Source: Prevotella sp. UBA3757 (GTDB lineage Bacteria > Bacteroidota > Bacteroidia > Bacteroidales > Bacteroidaceae). From it: DNA of 19,905 nucleotides. The position numbers and the translations under genes were made by a program. The stretch covers positions 10,981 through 30,885 of the forward strand of contig DFGF01000131.1 in the NCBI GenBank assembly GCA_002371715.1. Reading direction: 5' to 3'. Positions within the stretch are counted from its first letter, which is position 1. Each line of letters starts with the position of its first letter. The notes below the pieces were generated by a model. The model was not told the DNA's origin and ran no database searches. It saw only the letters and a list, made by a program, of their open reading frames with translations. Positions 7,235 through 14,131 of this stretch are shown here, one piece after another.

Positions 7235-7822
7235 TTAAAACTTCACTTGTGGAGCTTTTTCAGCGCCTGCCTCAGCCTCGAACTTGGTCATCTTGTCGAA
7301 GCCGAACATGCCGGCCAGCAGGTTCTTGGGGAACGAGCGGACAACGACGTTATAGTGCTGGACAGCGTTATTATAAGAATTGCGAGCCTCGTTGATGCGG
7401 TTCTCGGTACCCTCCAGCTGCACCTGCAGGTCGCGGAAGTTCTCGTTGGCCTTCAGGTCGGGATAGTTCTCCTGAATGGCAATCAGTCGGCCCAGGGCAG
7501 AGCCCAGTTCACCTTGTGCCTGCTGGAATTGTTTCAGCTTCTCGGGTGTTATATTTTCGGGGTCAAGGGTGATGCTGGTGGCCTTCGAGCGGGCACTGAC
7601 CACGTCCTCGAGTGTTTGCTTCTCGTGAGCAGCATAGCCCTTGACGGTTTCAACGAGGTTGGGAATCAGGTCGGCACGACGCTGATAGGCAGACTGAACG
7701 TTGGCCAGCGACGTGGTAGCCTTCTCCTGCACCTGCACCATGGAATTGTAAGCACTGGCAGCCCAAGCGCCGATGATGACGACGGCTGCGATGATGGCAA
7801 TAAGTGATTTACTGATTTTCAT
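7235..7822 (-). CDS. lemA: LemA family protein
   Basis: This is a small membrane-anchored protein of unclear biochemical role, often encoded beside TPM-domain proteins. The 195 residues begin with MKISK and one hydrophobic segment (about 6-25, LIAIIAAVVIIGAWAAS). A long helical domain follows with the family hallmarks: QRRADLIPNLVETVKGYA at about 47-64, VVSARSKA, and LQVQLEGTENRINEARNSYN near 140-160. The C-terminal end has the usual NxxVRSFPxNLLAGMFGF form, here VVVRSFPKNLLAGMFGF. The N-terminus is predicted to be short and cytoplasmic, with the helical bundle on the other side of the membrane. The TPM-domain gene lies just upstream in the same unit, the frequent LemA partner arrangement. 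Confidence 0.95.
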   Translation of the reverse strand: MKISKSLIAIIAAVVIIGAWAASAYNSMVQVQEKATTSLANVQSAYQRRADLIPNLVETVKGYAAHEKQTLEDVVSARSKATSITLDPENITPEKLKQFQQAQGELGSALGRLIAIQENYPDLKANENFRDLQVQLEGTENRINEARNSYNNAVQHYNVVVRSFPKNLLAGMFGFDKMTKFEAEAGAEKAPQVKF

Positions 7823-7858
7823 AATTGCAATTATTATAATGATACCTTAATTCTTTAA

Positions 7859-7883
7859 AACTGTCAACTGTCAACTCTCAACT
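7859..7883. repeat. Heptad repeat between TPM gene and lemA
   Basis: Three units, CTGTCAA (7861-7867), CTGTCAA (7868-7874) and CTCTCAA (7875-7881), are preceded by AA. They include the AACTGTCAACT 11-mer found in purM. The array runs into the stop codon of the TPM-domain gene (7882-7884) and lies in the 59-bp gap before lemA. Confidence 0.8.
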
Positions 7884-9006
7884 ACCACCGCGACGTGGCA
7901 CCGCCGCCGCCGAAGGAGCCACCGCCGAAGGAGCCGCCACTAAAGCCGCCTCCGCCACCGAAAGAACCGCCGCCACCGCCGCCGACGTAGAATCCGCTGC
8001 TATGGCTGATAAAGGGGTTGGGCAGTAGTGTGGCCGCGCCCACCAAGGGTGCCCAATGATATTTGGAGTTGAGGTGGAAGAACATGAGTGTGACGCCTAT
8101 GCAGAACACAAACATGACGGCCATGACCAAGAGTGCAGTATCGTCGAGTTCGTCATCACCGTTGCTAAGTTCAGGCATGACGGGCAGATGCTTCTGCTGC
8201 AGTGTGGCATAGACGGCCTCGGCCAGATAAATCATACCGCTGTCGGGCATGGCAGCACGCATGGCCGGTACGACGTAGGTCTGCTCCAGCCGGTGACATT
8301 CAGCATCGGTCAGGTCGGCCTCCAGTTTGCGGCCTGGCGACATGTTGATGCTGTGATCCTCGTAGCCCACCACGACCATGAGGCCGCGGTCGTCACGCCC
8401 CACGCCGTACTTGTTGCCGACATCCTGGGCCATCCGGAACGGGTCGTCGTTCTCAATATGGTTGACGACGATGAATACCGACTCGATACCCAATTCACGT
8501 TCAAGGCGTTGCAGCGTTCCGTTGATGCGATTTACGGCTGCCTGCGAGAGCACACCGTCAGGGTTGGCGACGTACTGCGTTGAGTCCTTCAGGTGGGGAA
8601 TCTCAATGGTCTCGGCATTCCAGTAGACGGACTCCGAAGCATCGGCCGAAGATGCCGACGCAGAGGTCGGCTCGTCGCTGTCGGCAAAGGCGATGATGGC
8701 GGGCAGACCCACGAAGAAGAGTATGAGGAGGACGATGAATGCCTGTTCCCACTGGCGGCGATGGTGCGCCCAGGTGGGATGCTGTCGTGAATAGTCGGCC
8801 TGCAACTGGCGTTTCCGTGCAGAATACTCGCGAACCAATGCTTCGTACTGTTTGGAGTACTGGCCGCGTAGTTGGGACGACGAGATGTTCCACCCGACGC
8901 GGTTGGCACGCTCCATGTCGTAGGCCTCCTCCAGTGCACGTATGGCATCGTTATACTGGAGGGTGAGCCGGTTCTGCTGTTCGGAATAGCTGTTGTAGTC
9001 TCTCAT
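7882..9006 (-). CDS. TPM-domain (YgcG-like) membrane protein with N-terminal coiled coil and glycine-rich tail
   Basis: TPM-domain proteins are extracytoplasmic, with proposed phosphatase or assembly roles, and the function here is unknown. The ATG at 9004-9006 (MRDYNSYSEQQ) is preferred to a GTG four codons upstream. Residues 1-75 are charged and helical, with repeated Tyr/Gln/Arg (REYSARKRQLQADYSRQ), probably a coiled coil. A membrane segment follows (AFIVLLILFFVGLPAIIAFA, about 88-107). The TPM domain runs from about 140 to 270 and shows DGVLSQAAVNRINGTLQRLE, then YGVGRDDRGLMVVVGYED. A second hydrophobic segment (ALLVMAVMFVFCIGVTLMFF) near 290 precedes a Gly/Ser/Phe tail ending GGGGATSRW, the common end of this family. 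Starting with a long cytoplasmic-looking coiled coil instead of a signal peptide is unusual. It sits beside lemA. Confidence 0.85.
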   Translation of the reverse strand: MRDYNSYSEQQNRLTLQYNDAIRALEEAYDMERANRVGWNISSSQLRGQYSKQYEALVREYSARKRQLQADYSRQHPTWAHHRRQWEQAFIVLLILFFVGLPAIIAFADSDEPTSASASSADASESVYWNAETIEIPHLKDSTQYVANPDGVLSQAAVNRINGTLQRLERELGIESVFIVVNHIENDDPFRMAQDVGNKYGVGRDDRGLMVVVGYEDHSINMSPGRKLEADLTDAECHRLEQTYVVPAMRAAMPDSGMIYLAEAVYATLQQKHLPVMPELSNGDDELDDTALLVMAVMFVFCIGVTLMFFHLNSKYHWAPLVGAATLLPNPFISHSSGFYVGGGGGGSFGGGGGFSGGSFGGGSFGGGGATSRW

Positions 9007-9027
9007 CGTTTCAAGCACTGTTGACGG

Positions 9028-9774
9028 TTATTTCTCGTGCCAGAACTCCCAGGAGGAAAAGGCCTGCAGGAGCAGCATCTCGAGTCCGTTCTTGGTCTGG
9101 GCCCCATATTCGGCACCGCGCTTCATGAAGAGCGTCTCGTCGGGATTATAGATGAGGTCATAGAGAATAGTGTGCTGGTCCATAGCCTCGTAGGGCAGGG
9201 CAGGGCATTCCTCCGTCTTGGGATACATGCCCAGGGGCGTACAGTTGACGATGACATTGTACTCCTGGACCACTTCGGGAGTGATGGTGCCGTACTGGAT
9301 GGTACCAGGCCGCTCGTAGCGGCTGACGAAGACCGTCTCAAGCCCCAGGTGGCGCAGTCCGTAGTCGATGGCTTTCGACGCTCCACCCGTGCCCAGGATA
9401 AGGGCTTTCTGGTGCCATTTCTTGTCAATCATAGGCTCAATGCTCTGGGTAAAGCCTATCACGTCAGAGTTATAGCCACGCAACTTCACCTGGTTGCCCT
9501 GATGGGTGACGCGTATCACGTTGACGGCACCGATGGCACGGGCTTCGGGTGACACGCTGTCGAGGAAGGGCAACACTTTTTCCTTGTAGGGAATGGTGAC
9601 GTTGAGACCACGGAGGTTGGGGTTTGAGTCCAGTACCTCCGGCAGTGCATCGATGGTGGGAATCTCATAGTTCTCATACACAGCATCGATGCCCTCGTCC
9701 TGGAACTTCTGGTTGAAGTAGCTGATGGAGAACGAGTGTCCGAGCGGGAATCCGATAAGTCCGTACTTTTCCAT
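9028..9774 (-). CDS. aroE: Shikimate dehydrogenase
   Basis: AroE reduces 3-dehydroshikimate to shikimate with NADPH, on the route to chorismate. The 248 residues are slightly shorter than E. coli AroE (about 270). Shikimate-site features are MEKYGLIGFPLGHSFSISYF at the N-terminus (the HSxS-type serines) and GLNVTIPYKEKV with the catalytic Lys near 65. Also present are GAVNVI and the Asp of NSDVIGF near 105. The NADP-binding loop is GTGGASKAIDYGL at about 130-142, followed by VNCTPLGMYP. The C-terminal Gln-containing helix is NGLEMLLLQAF. The gene follows menG by 23 bp, and chorismate feeds menaquinone synthesis, so the two share a pathway upstream and downstream. Confidence 0.95.
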   Translation of the reverse strand: MEKYGLIGFPLGHSFSISYFNQKFQDEGIDAVYENYEIPTIDALPEVLDSNPNLRGLNVTIPYKEKVLPFLDSVSPEARAIGAVNVIRVTHQGNQVKLRGYNSDVIGFTQSIEPMIDKKWHQKALILGTGGASKAIDYGLRHLGLETVFVSRYERPGTIQYGTITPEVVQEYNVIVNCTPLGMYPKTEECPALPYEAMDQHTILYDLIYNPDETLFMKRGAEYGAQTKNGLEMLLLQAFSSWEFWHEK

Positions 9775-9797
9775 AAATCAATACTATAATTAGGGGT

Positions 9798-10529
9798 TTA
9801 TTTGGTTGCGAAATACATGGTACAGATTCCAAATGTCAGACGCCGGAAGCGGGCTTCCGAGAAACCGGCCTTCCGGAGGATGCCCACCATGGACTCGCCC
9901 TGCGGAAAGGCTTCGATGGTCTTGGTGAGATAGGTGTAGGCTGAAGCGTCCTTCGAAATGATGCGCCCGTAGACGGGCAGCACGGTATGGGAGTAGATGT
10001 AGAACAGCTGCTTCATGGGGAAGCTGACCGGTGTGGTCAGTTCGACAATGCTGAGGTGACCGCCAGGACGCAGTACGCGGCACATCTCGGCCAGGCCGCG
10101 ATCCAAGTCGGCAAAGTTGCGGATGCCGAAAGCCGCCGTAACGGCATCGAAACTGTTGTCGGCATAGCTCAGGGCCGTACAGTCTTCGCGCTCGAAACGG
10201 ATGATGTCCGCCAGACCGGCCTCGGCCACCTTGCGGCGGCCGATGGCCATCATGCCCTCCGAGATGTCGGCACCAATCAGCTGCCGTGGAGCCAGCATGC
10301 GTGCCGCCATCATGGCAAAATCACCCGTACCGGTAGCTATGTCAAGCATCTGTTGCGGATGATAGTCAGCCAGTTGGCGGATGGCCTTGCGCCGCCAGCC
10401 GCGGTCGATGTTCCACGAAAGACGGTGGTTAAGCGTGTCGTAGGCTGGAGCGATGTTGTCGAACATCTGCTCCACCTGCGTCGTCTTCTCGCCCTCGCGG
10501 TAGGGCTTTATGGTCTCTTGCTGATACAT
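9798..10529 (-). CDS. menG: Demethylmenaquinone methyltransferase (MenG/UbiE)
   Basis: This SAM-dependent enzyme performs the last methylation of menaquinone, the respiratory quinone of Bacteroidales. From the preferred ATG at 10527-10529 (MYQQETIKPY) it is 243 residues. This start gives the family N-terminus, with QVEQMFDNIAPAYDTLNHRL at about 18-37. An upstream in-frame ATG at 10562 would add MPRQHAAAHVS, encoded across a perfect palindrome, and is unlikely. Motif I is MLDIATGTGD at 61-70. The UbiE signatures near 133 (AAFGIRNFADLDRGLAEM) and at VLRPGGHLSIVELTTP are present. Ubiquinone synthesis is not expected in this lineage, so menG is preferred over ubiE. The gene follows purC by 51 bp and precedes aroE. 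Confidence 0.94.
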   Translation of the reverse strand: MYQQETIKPYREGEKTTQVEQMFDNIAPAYDTLNHRLSWNIDRGWRRKAIRQLADYHPQQMLDIATGTGDFAMMAARMLAPRQLIGADISEGMMAIGRRKVAEAGLADIIRFEREDCTALSYADNSFDAVTAAFGIRNFADLDRGLAEMCRVLRPGGHLSIVELTTPVSFPMKQLFYIYSHTVLPVYGRIISKDASAYTYLTKTIEAFPQGESMVGILRKAGFSEARFRRLTFGICTMYFATK

Positions 10530-10540
10530 ACTGACATGGG

Positions 10541-10556
10541 CGGCAGCATGCTGCCG
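10541..10556. repeat. Perfect 16-bp palindrome between purC and menG
   Basis: CGGCAGCATGCTGCCG is identical to its reverse complement. It ends 12 bp before the preferred menG start codon. As RNA it could fold with a tight loop near the ribosome-binding region; as DNA it could be a dimer-binding site. No T tract follows, so it is not an intrinsic terminator. Confidence 0.6.
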
Positions 10557-10580
10557 TGGCATGATAATGACAATTCTTGA

Positions 10581-11531
10581 CTATTTGCGCAACTTGAGAT
10601 AATCGCTGACGTTGCGCTCAATGCGGGCAGCAATGTCCTCGGTATCGTCAGCCTTCAGGAAGCGTTCACCGATGATGCGCTCGTAGAGCTCTATGTAGCG
10701 CTCGCTGACACTTTTGGCATAGGCATCGGTAATCTCGGGCATCTGCTGGCCGGGCTCGTTCATGAAGTTGTGCTCAATGAGCCACTGGCGTACAAACTCC
10801 TTGGAAAGCTGACGCTGGGGTTCGCCCTTGGCCAGTTTCTCCTCGTAGCCGTCAGCATAGAAATAGCGGCTGCTGTCGGGGGTATGGATTTCGTCGATAA
10901 GGTAGACCTTGCCGTCGCGCTTACCAAACTCGTACTTGGTGTCGACCAGTATCAGTCCCTGCTTCTGGGCTATCTGCTGGCCACGGGCAAAGAGCCGGCG
11001 GGTATAGGTCTCCATCAACTTGTAGTCTTCTTCGGACACGAGACCCTGCGCAATGATCTCCTCGCGCGAAATGTTCATGTCGTGACCCTCGTCGGCCTTG
11101 GTGGTCGGCGTAATGATAGGCTCTGGGAAACGCTCGTTCTCCTTCATGCCGTCGGGCAGACGGACGCCGCACAGTTCGCGGCAGCCGTTCTTGTATTCGC
11201 GCCATGCCGAACCGGTCAGAATGCTGCGGATAATCATCTCGACACGGAAGCCTTCACACTTCAGTCCGACGGTGACCATCGGGTCGGGTGTGGCCAGTTT
11301 CCAGTTCGGACAGATGTCGCTGGTGGCATCCAGGAACTGGGCGGCAATCTGGTTGAGCACCTGCCCCTTGAAGGGTATGCCCTTGGGCAGGATGACGTCG
11401 AAGGCCGAGATGCGGTCGGTAGCCACCATGACCATCAGGTCGTCATTGATGTTATACACGTCGCGTACCTTACCGTGGTAAACGCTCTTTTGTCCTTCGA
11501 AATGGAAGTCAGTCTTTGTTAATGCTTTCAT
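10581..11531 (-). CDS. purC: Phosphoribosylaminoimidazole-succinocarboxamide (SAICAR) synthase
   Basis: PurC joins CAIR and aspartate with ATP to form SAICAR in de novo purine synthesis. From the ATG at 11529-11531 (MKALTKTDFHFEG) it is 316 residues, the long form usual in Bacteroidetes. Clear signatures are QKSVYHGKVRDVYNI near 12-26, TDRISAFDVILPKGIPFKGQ, RSILTGSAWREY and LILVDTKYEFGKRDGKVYLI, then DEIHTPDSSRYF (ATP and metal-binding region). An in-frame ATG at 11573 would add 14 residues and lengthen the overlap with phoH, and does not look like the family start. The chosen start still overlaps the phoH 3' end by 23 bp, which suggests translational coupling. Confidence 0.95.
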   Translation of the reverse strand: MKALTKTDFHFEGQKSVYHGKVRDVYNINDDLMVMVATDRISAFDVILPKGIPFKGQVLNQIAAQFLDATSDICPNWKLATPDPMVTVGLKCEGFRVEMIIRSILTGSAWREYKNGCRELCGVRLPDGMKENERFPEPIITPTTKADEGHDMNISREEIIAQGLVSEEDYKLMETYTRRLFARGQQIAQKQGLILVDTKYEFGKRDGKVYLIDEIHTPDSSRYFYADGYEEKLAKGEPQRQLSKEFVRQWLIEHNFMNEPGQQMPEITDAYAKSVSERYIELYERIIGERFLKADDTEDIAARIERNVSDYLKLRK

Positions 11532-12477
11532 CTTTATGATTGTTTTTATCGAATTTTTCGTAAGCGTTGACAATGCGCGTCACCAGCTTATGACGCACGA
11601 TGTCCTTGCGGTTCAGCTCGACGATGCCGATGCCCTCGACATCGCGGAGTATCTCCAGAGCCTCGACCAGACCGGACTTCTGCGAACGTGGCAGGTCTAT
11701 CTGGGTCATGTCGCCGGTGATAATCATCTTAGTGTTCCAACCCATACGCGTCAGAAACATGCGAATCTGCTGGGGGGTCGTGTTCTGGGCCTCGTCAAGT
11801 ATCACGACGGCGTCGCTCAGCGTGCGCCCACGCATAAAAGCCAGGGGGGCTATCTGGATAACGTGCTTCTCCATCATGTCCTGCAGCTTCACCTGAGGCA
11901 GCATGTCCTCCAAAGCATCGTAAAGCGGCTGCAGGTAGGGGTCAATCTTGTCCTTCATGTCGCCTGGCAGGAATCCAAGCTTCTCGCCGGCCTCGACAGC
12001 CGGACGCGACAGGATGATTTTCTTGGCAGTTTTCTCCTTCAGGGCCTTGACGGCCAGGGCAATAGACAGATAAGTCTTACCAGTACCGGCCGGACCAACG
12101 GCAAACACCATGTCGTTGTCGGTATAGGCATCAATGAGTCGTTGCTGGTTCTCGGAACGGGCCTTGATGGCACGGCCTGACATGGAGTAGCACACCACGC
12201 CGTCAGGCACCTCGTCCTTAGTGCGCTTGCCTCTGGTGATGTCCAGGATGTCCTCCTCCGTCAGAGCATTGAACTTCAGGACATGCTGGCGCAACTTCTC
12301 GGCACTCTCCTCGAAGGCTGCCATCTGTTCCTCGTCGCCCAGAATGCGTACCACATTGTCGCGAGCCACGATGCGCAGCTTGGGATACAGCGCACGCAAC
12401 ATCTGCAAGTGCTGGTTGCCTATACCGTAGAACACCACAGGATCAATATCCTCTAATACTATATGCTTCTCTACCAA
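11509..12477 (-). CDS. phoH: PhoH family protein (PhoH-like ATPase)
   Basis: This is a predicted cytosolic P-loop ATPase of the PhoH/YbeZ type, linked in other bacteria to RNA metabolism and ribosome maturation. The exact activity cannot be read here. The 322 residues include an N-terminal domain with a KH-like LRIVARDNVVRILGDEEQ segment at about 34-51. Walker A GPAGTGKT is at about 128-135, the LSRPAVEAGEKLGFLPGD family signature near 156-173, and Walker B VILDEAQN at about 225-232. ITGDMTQIDLPRSQKSGL lies near 252-270. The start MVEKHIVLED directly follows a strong promoter. Its 3' end overlaps purC by 23 bp. It is the promoter-proximal gene of a probable seven-gene unit. Confidence 0.95.
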   Translation of the reverse strand: MVEKHIVLEDIDPVVFYGIGNQHLQMLRALYPKLRIVARDNVVRILGDEEQMAAFEESAEKLRQHVLKFNALTEEDILDITRGKRTKDEVPDGVVCYSMSGRAIKARSENQQRLIDAYTDNDMVFAVGPAGTGKTYLSIALAVKALKEKTAKKIILSRPAVEAGEKLGFLPGDMKDKIDPYLQPLYDALEDMLPQVKLQDMMEKHVIQIAPLAFMRGRTLSDAVVILDEAQNTTPQQIRMFLTRMGWNTKMIITGDMTQIDLPRSQKSGLVEALEILRDVEGIGIVELNRKDIVRHKLVTRIVNAYEKFDKNNHKDESINKD

Positions 12478-12504
12478 AATAACGTTATTTTACGAATGTG
12501 GCTG

Positions 12505-12536
12505 CAAAATTACAAAGAAAAAATGGACTGACCAAA
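12505..12536 (-). promoter_or_regulatory. phoH promoter (TTTG-N20-TAATTTTG)
   Basis: On the minus strand TTTG (12533-12536) is followed by a 20-bp spacer and TAATTTTG (12505-12512), an exact Bacteroidetes match, 28 bp before the phoH ATG. The -33 element lies at the loop of the uxaB terminator hairpin, so the two elements physically overlap. Confidence 0.75.
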
Positions 12537-12552
12537 CGGTCAGCCCATTTTT
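12519..12552 (-). terminator. Intrinsic terminator after uxaB
   Basis: Six-bp CTGACC/GGTCAG arms (12528-12533, 12538-12543) close a 4-nt loop. One A/C mismatch follows outward, then eight further pairs (12519-12526 with 12545-12552). On the minus strand it runs into a T-rich tract. It begins about 22 bp past the uxaB stop codon. Confidence 0.85.
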
Positions 12553-12573
12553 CTTAAGTGTAAGCGTAATAAA

Positions 12574-14016
12574 TTATAGGATTGTCTTGACGGCCTCGAG
12601 CATTCCCTTGTCCTGAATGAGGTCGAGGAACTGCTTCACCATCTGGTTCAATCCCTTCACCTTGTTGAGATCCTCCTGCCAGATAAACTCGGCACCGAGC
12701 ACGCCATCGGTCACCTTCTGGGTGTCGCCGGTAGCCCACAACTCCTTCAGCAGGGCCATGATCTTCTCGTCGTCGTTGGGCACGATTTCAACGCCATCGG
12801 CACGCTTGCCACCCTTGTAGTAGGTGATGATGGCAGCCAGACCGAATACCAAGCCCTTAGGCAGCTCGCCCTTACGCTCCAGATAGGTCTTCACGCCGGG
12901 CAGGTCGCGAGCCTGGAACTTGGGGAACGAGTTGAGCATGATGCTTGTCACCTGATGGTCGACAAACGGGTTGTCGAAGCGCTCCAGAACGTCGGCAGCA
13001 AACTTCTCCAGCTCGTCCATCGGCAGGTCGAGGGTCTGCATGAGCTCTTCGAACTGCACCTTGTGGATGTACTTCGAAATGACCTCATGGTTGCAAGCGT
13101 CGCGAACGATGTTGACACCACTCAGGAAGGCAACAGGCGAAAGCACGGTGTGCGGGCCATTCAGCAGGGTAACCTTACGCTTGTGGTAAGGCTCCTCAGA
13201 GGGAACAAACAGCACGTGCAGTCCGGCCTTGTCGGCGGGGAACTCCTGAGCAACCTCCTTCGGAGCCTCGATGACCCAGAGGTGGAAGTTTTCGGCCTGA
13301 ACGACCAGGTTGTCGCGATAACCCACCTTCTCCTGAATCTCGGCAATCTCCTTGCGGGGGAATCCAGGCACGATGCGGTCTACCAGCGTGGCGTAGACAC
13401 CGCAGCACTCGTCAAACCACTTCTTGAAGTCGGCAGGCAGCTGCCACAGTTCGATATACTTATTGATGCAATCCTTCAGCACGTGGCCGTTGAGGAAAAT
13501 CAGCTCGCAGGGGAAGATAATAAGACCCTTGGTGGGGTCGCCATTGAACGTCTGATAACGACGGTACAGCAGCTGGACCAACTTACCGGGATAGCTTGAA
13601 GCTGGTTTGTCGTCAAGCTTGCAGGCGGGGTCGAAAGCAATACCGGCCTCCGTGGTGTTCGAAATGACGAAGCGGATTTCGGGCTGGTCGGCCAGTGCCA
13701 TAAAGGCATCGTTCTGAGAATAGGGGTTCAGAGCGCGGCTGATAACGTCGATACGCTCAAGCGTATTGACGGGCTTGCCGTTCTCGCGGCCCTGCAGGTT
13801 GACGTGATACAGACAGTCCTGACCATTGAGCCACTCAACCATACCCTTGTCGATAGGCTGAACTACGACAACACTACCGTTGAAGTTGGTCTTCTGGTCC
13901 ATGTTCCAGATAATCCAATCAACGAAAGCACGGAGGAAATTACCCTCACCGAACTGAATCACCTTTTCAGGCATCACGCTCTTAGGAGCGAAGTGTTTGT
14001 TTAACGGTTTCAACAT
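12574..14016 (-). CDS. uxaB: Tagaturonate reductase (altronate oxidoreductase), mannitol dehydrogenase superfamily
   Basis: UxaB interconverts D-tagaturonate and D-altronate with NAD(H) in galacturonate (pectin) breakdown. The 480 residues match the family length (about 480). The N-terminal Rossmann part has VIQFGEGNFLRAFVDWIIWN near 19-38 and RFVISNTTEAGIAF near 135-148, then SSYPGKLVQLLYRRY. The C-terminal catalytic domain includes KRKVTLLNGPHTVLSPVAFL near 277-296 and the segment CNHEVISKYIHKVQFEEL. Mannonate and mannitol oxidoreductases are alternatives. The SYPGKLVQLL pattern and overall match favour tagaturonate reductase. It stands alone, without uxaC, uxaA or transporter genes beside it, and has its own promoter-like site and terminator. 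Confidence 0.9.
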   Translation of the reverse strand: MLKPLNKHFAPKSVMPEKVIQFGEGNFLRAFVDWIIWNMDQKTNFNGSVVVVQPIDKGMVEWLNGQDCLYHVNLQGRENGKPVNTLERIDVISRALNPYSQNDAFMALADQPEIRFVISNTTEAGIAFDPACKLDDKPASSYPGKLVQLLYRRYQTFNGDPTKGLIIFPCELIFLNGHVLKDCINKYIELWQLPADFKKWFDECCGVYATLVDRIVPGFPRKEIAEIQEKVGYRDNLVVQAENFHLWVIEAPKEVAQEFPADKAGLHVLFVPSEEPYHKRKVTLLNGPHTVLSPVAFLSGVNIVRDACNHEVISKYIHKVQFEELMQTLDLPMDELEKFAADVLERFDNPFVDHQVTSIMLNSFPKFQARDLPGVKTYLERKGELPKGLVFGLAAIITYYKGGKRADGVEIVPNDDEKIMALLKELWATGDTQKVTDGVLGAEFIWQEDLNKVKGLNQMVKQFLDLIQDKGMLEAVKTIL

Positions 14017-14056
14017 AATTTGTTATACTTAATAAATAGTTTGTTTTAAAGTGGTG

Positions 14057-14064
14057 CAAAGATA
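14057..14064 (-). promoter_or_regulatory. -7 box upstream of uxaB
   Basis: TATCTTTG followed by CACC on the minus strand fits the TAnnTTTG consensus, 40 bp before the uxaB ATG. No TTTG lies at the expected distance, which would be compatible with a promoter that needs an activator. Confidence 0.55.
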
Positions 14065-14080
14065 GTGAATATTTTCCGAA

Positions 14081-14121
14081 TAACGCATCACTTTATGCCT
14101 TTTTTTTGCGTTAACGTTTAC
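14081..14121. promoter_or_regulatory. Inverted-repeat and near-palindrome upstream of uxaB promoter
   Basis: TAACGC (14081-14086) and GCGTTA (14108-14113) are inverted arms with a 21-bp spacer. Overlapping the second arm is GTTAACGTTTAC (14110-14121), which matches its own reverse complement at 10 of 12 positions. Both lie 15-60 bp upstream of the uxaB -7 box, a plausible regulator-binding region. No regulator gene is in the window. Confidence 0.25.
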
Positions 14122-14131
14122 TAAAATCTTC

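Noticed and set aside
9007..9018. GTG start for the TPM-domain gene
   Set aside because: The ATG four codons downstream is a more usual start, and the extra residues show no conserved feature.
10530..10562. Upstream ATG for menG adding MPRQHAAAHVS
   Set aside because: The extension is encoded across the 16-bp palindrome and is absent from the usual family N-terminus; ATG at 10529 fits better.
11532..11573. Upstream ATG for purC adding 14 residues
   Set aside because: It would lie deep inside phoH and gives a non-family N-terminus; MKALTKTDF is the typical start.
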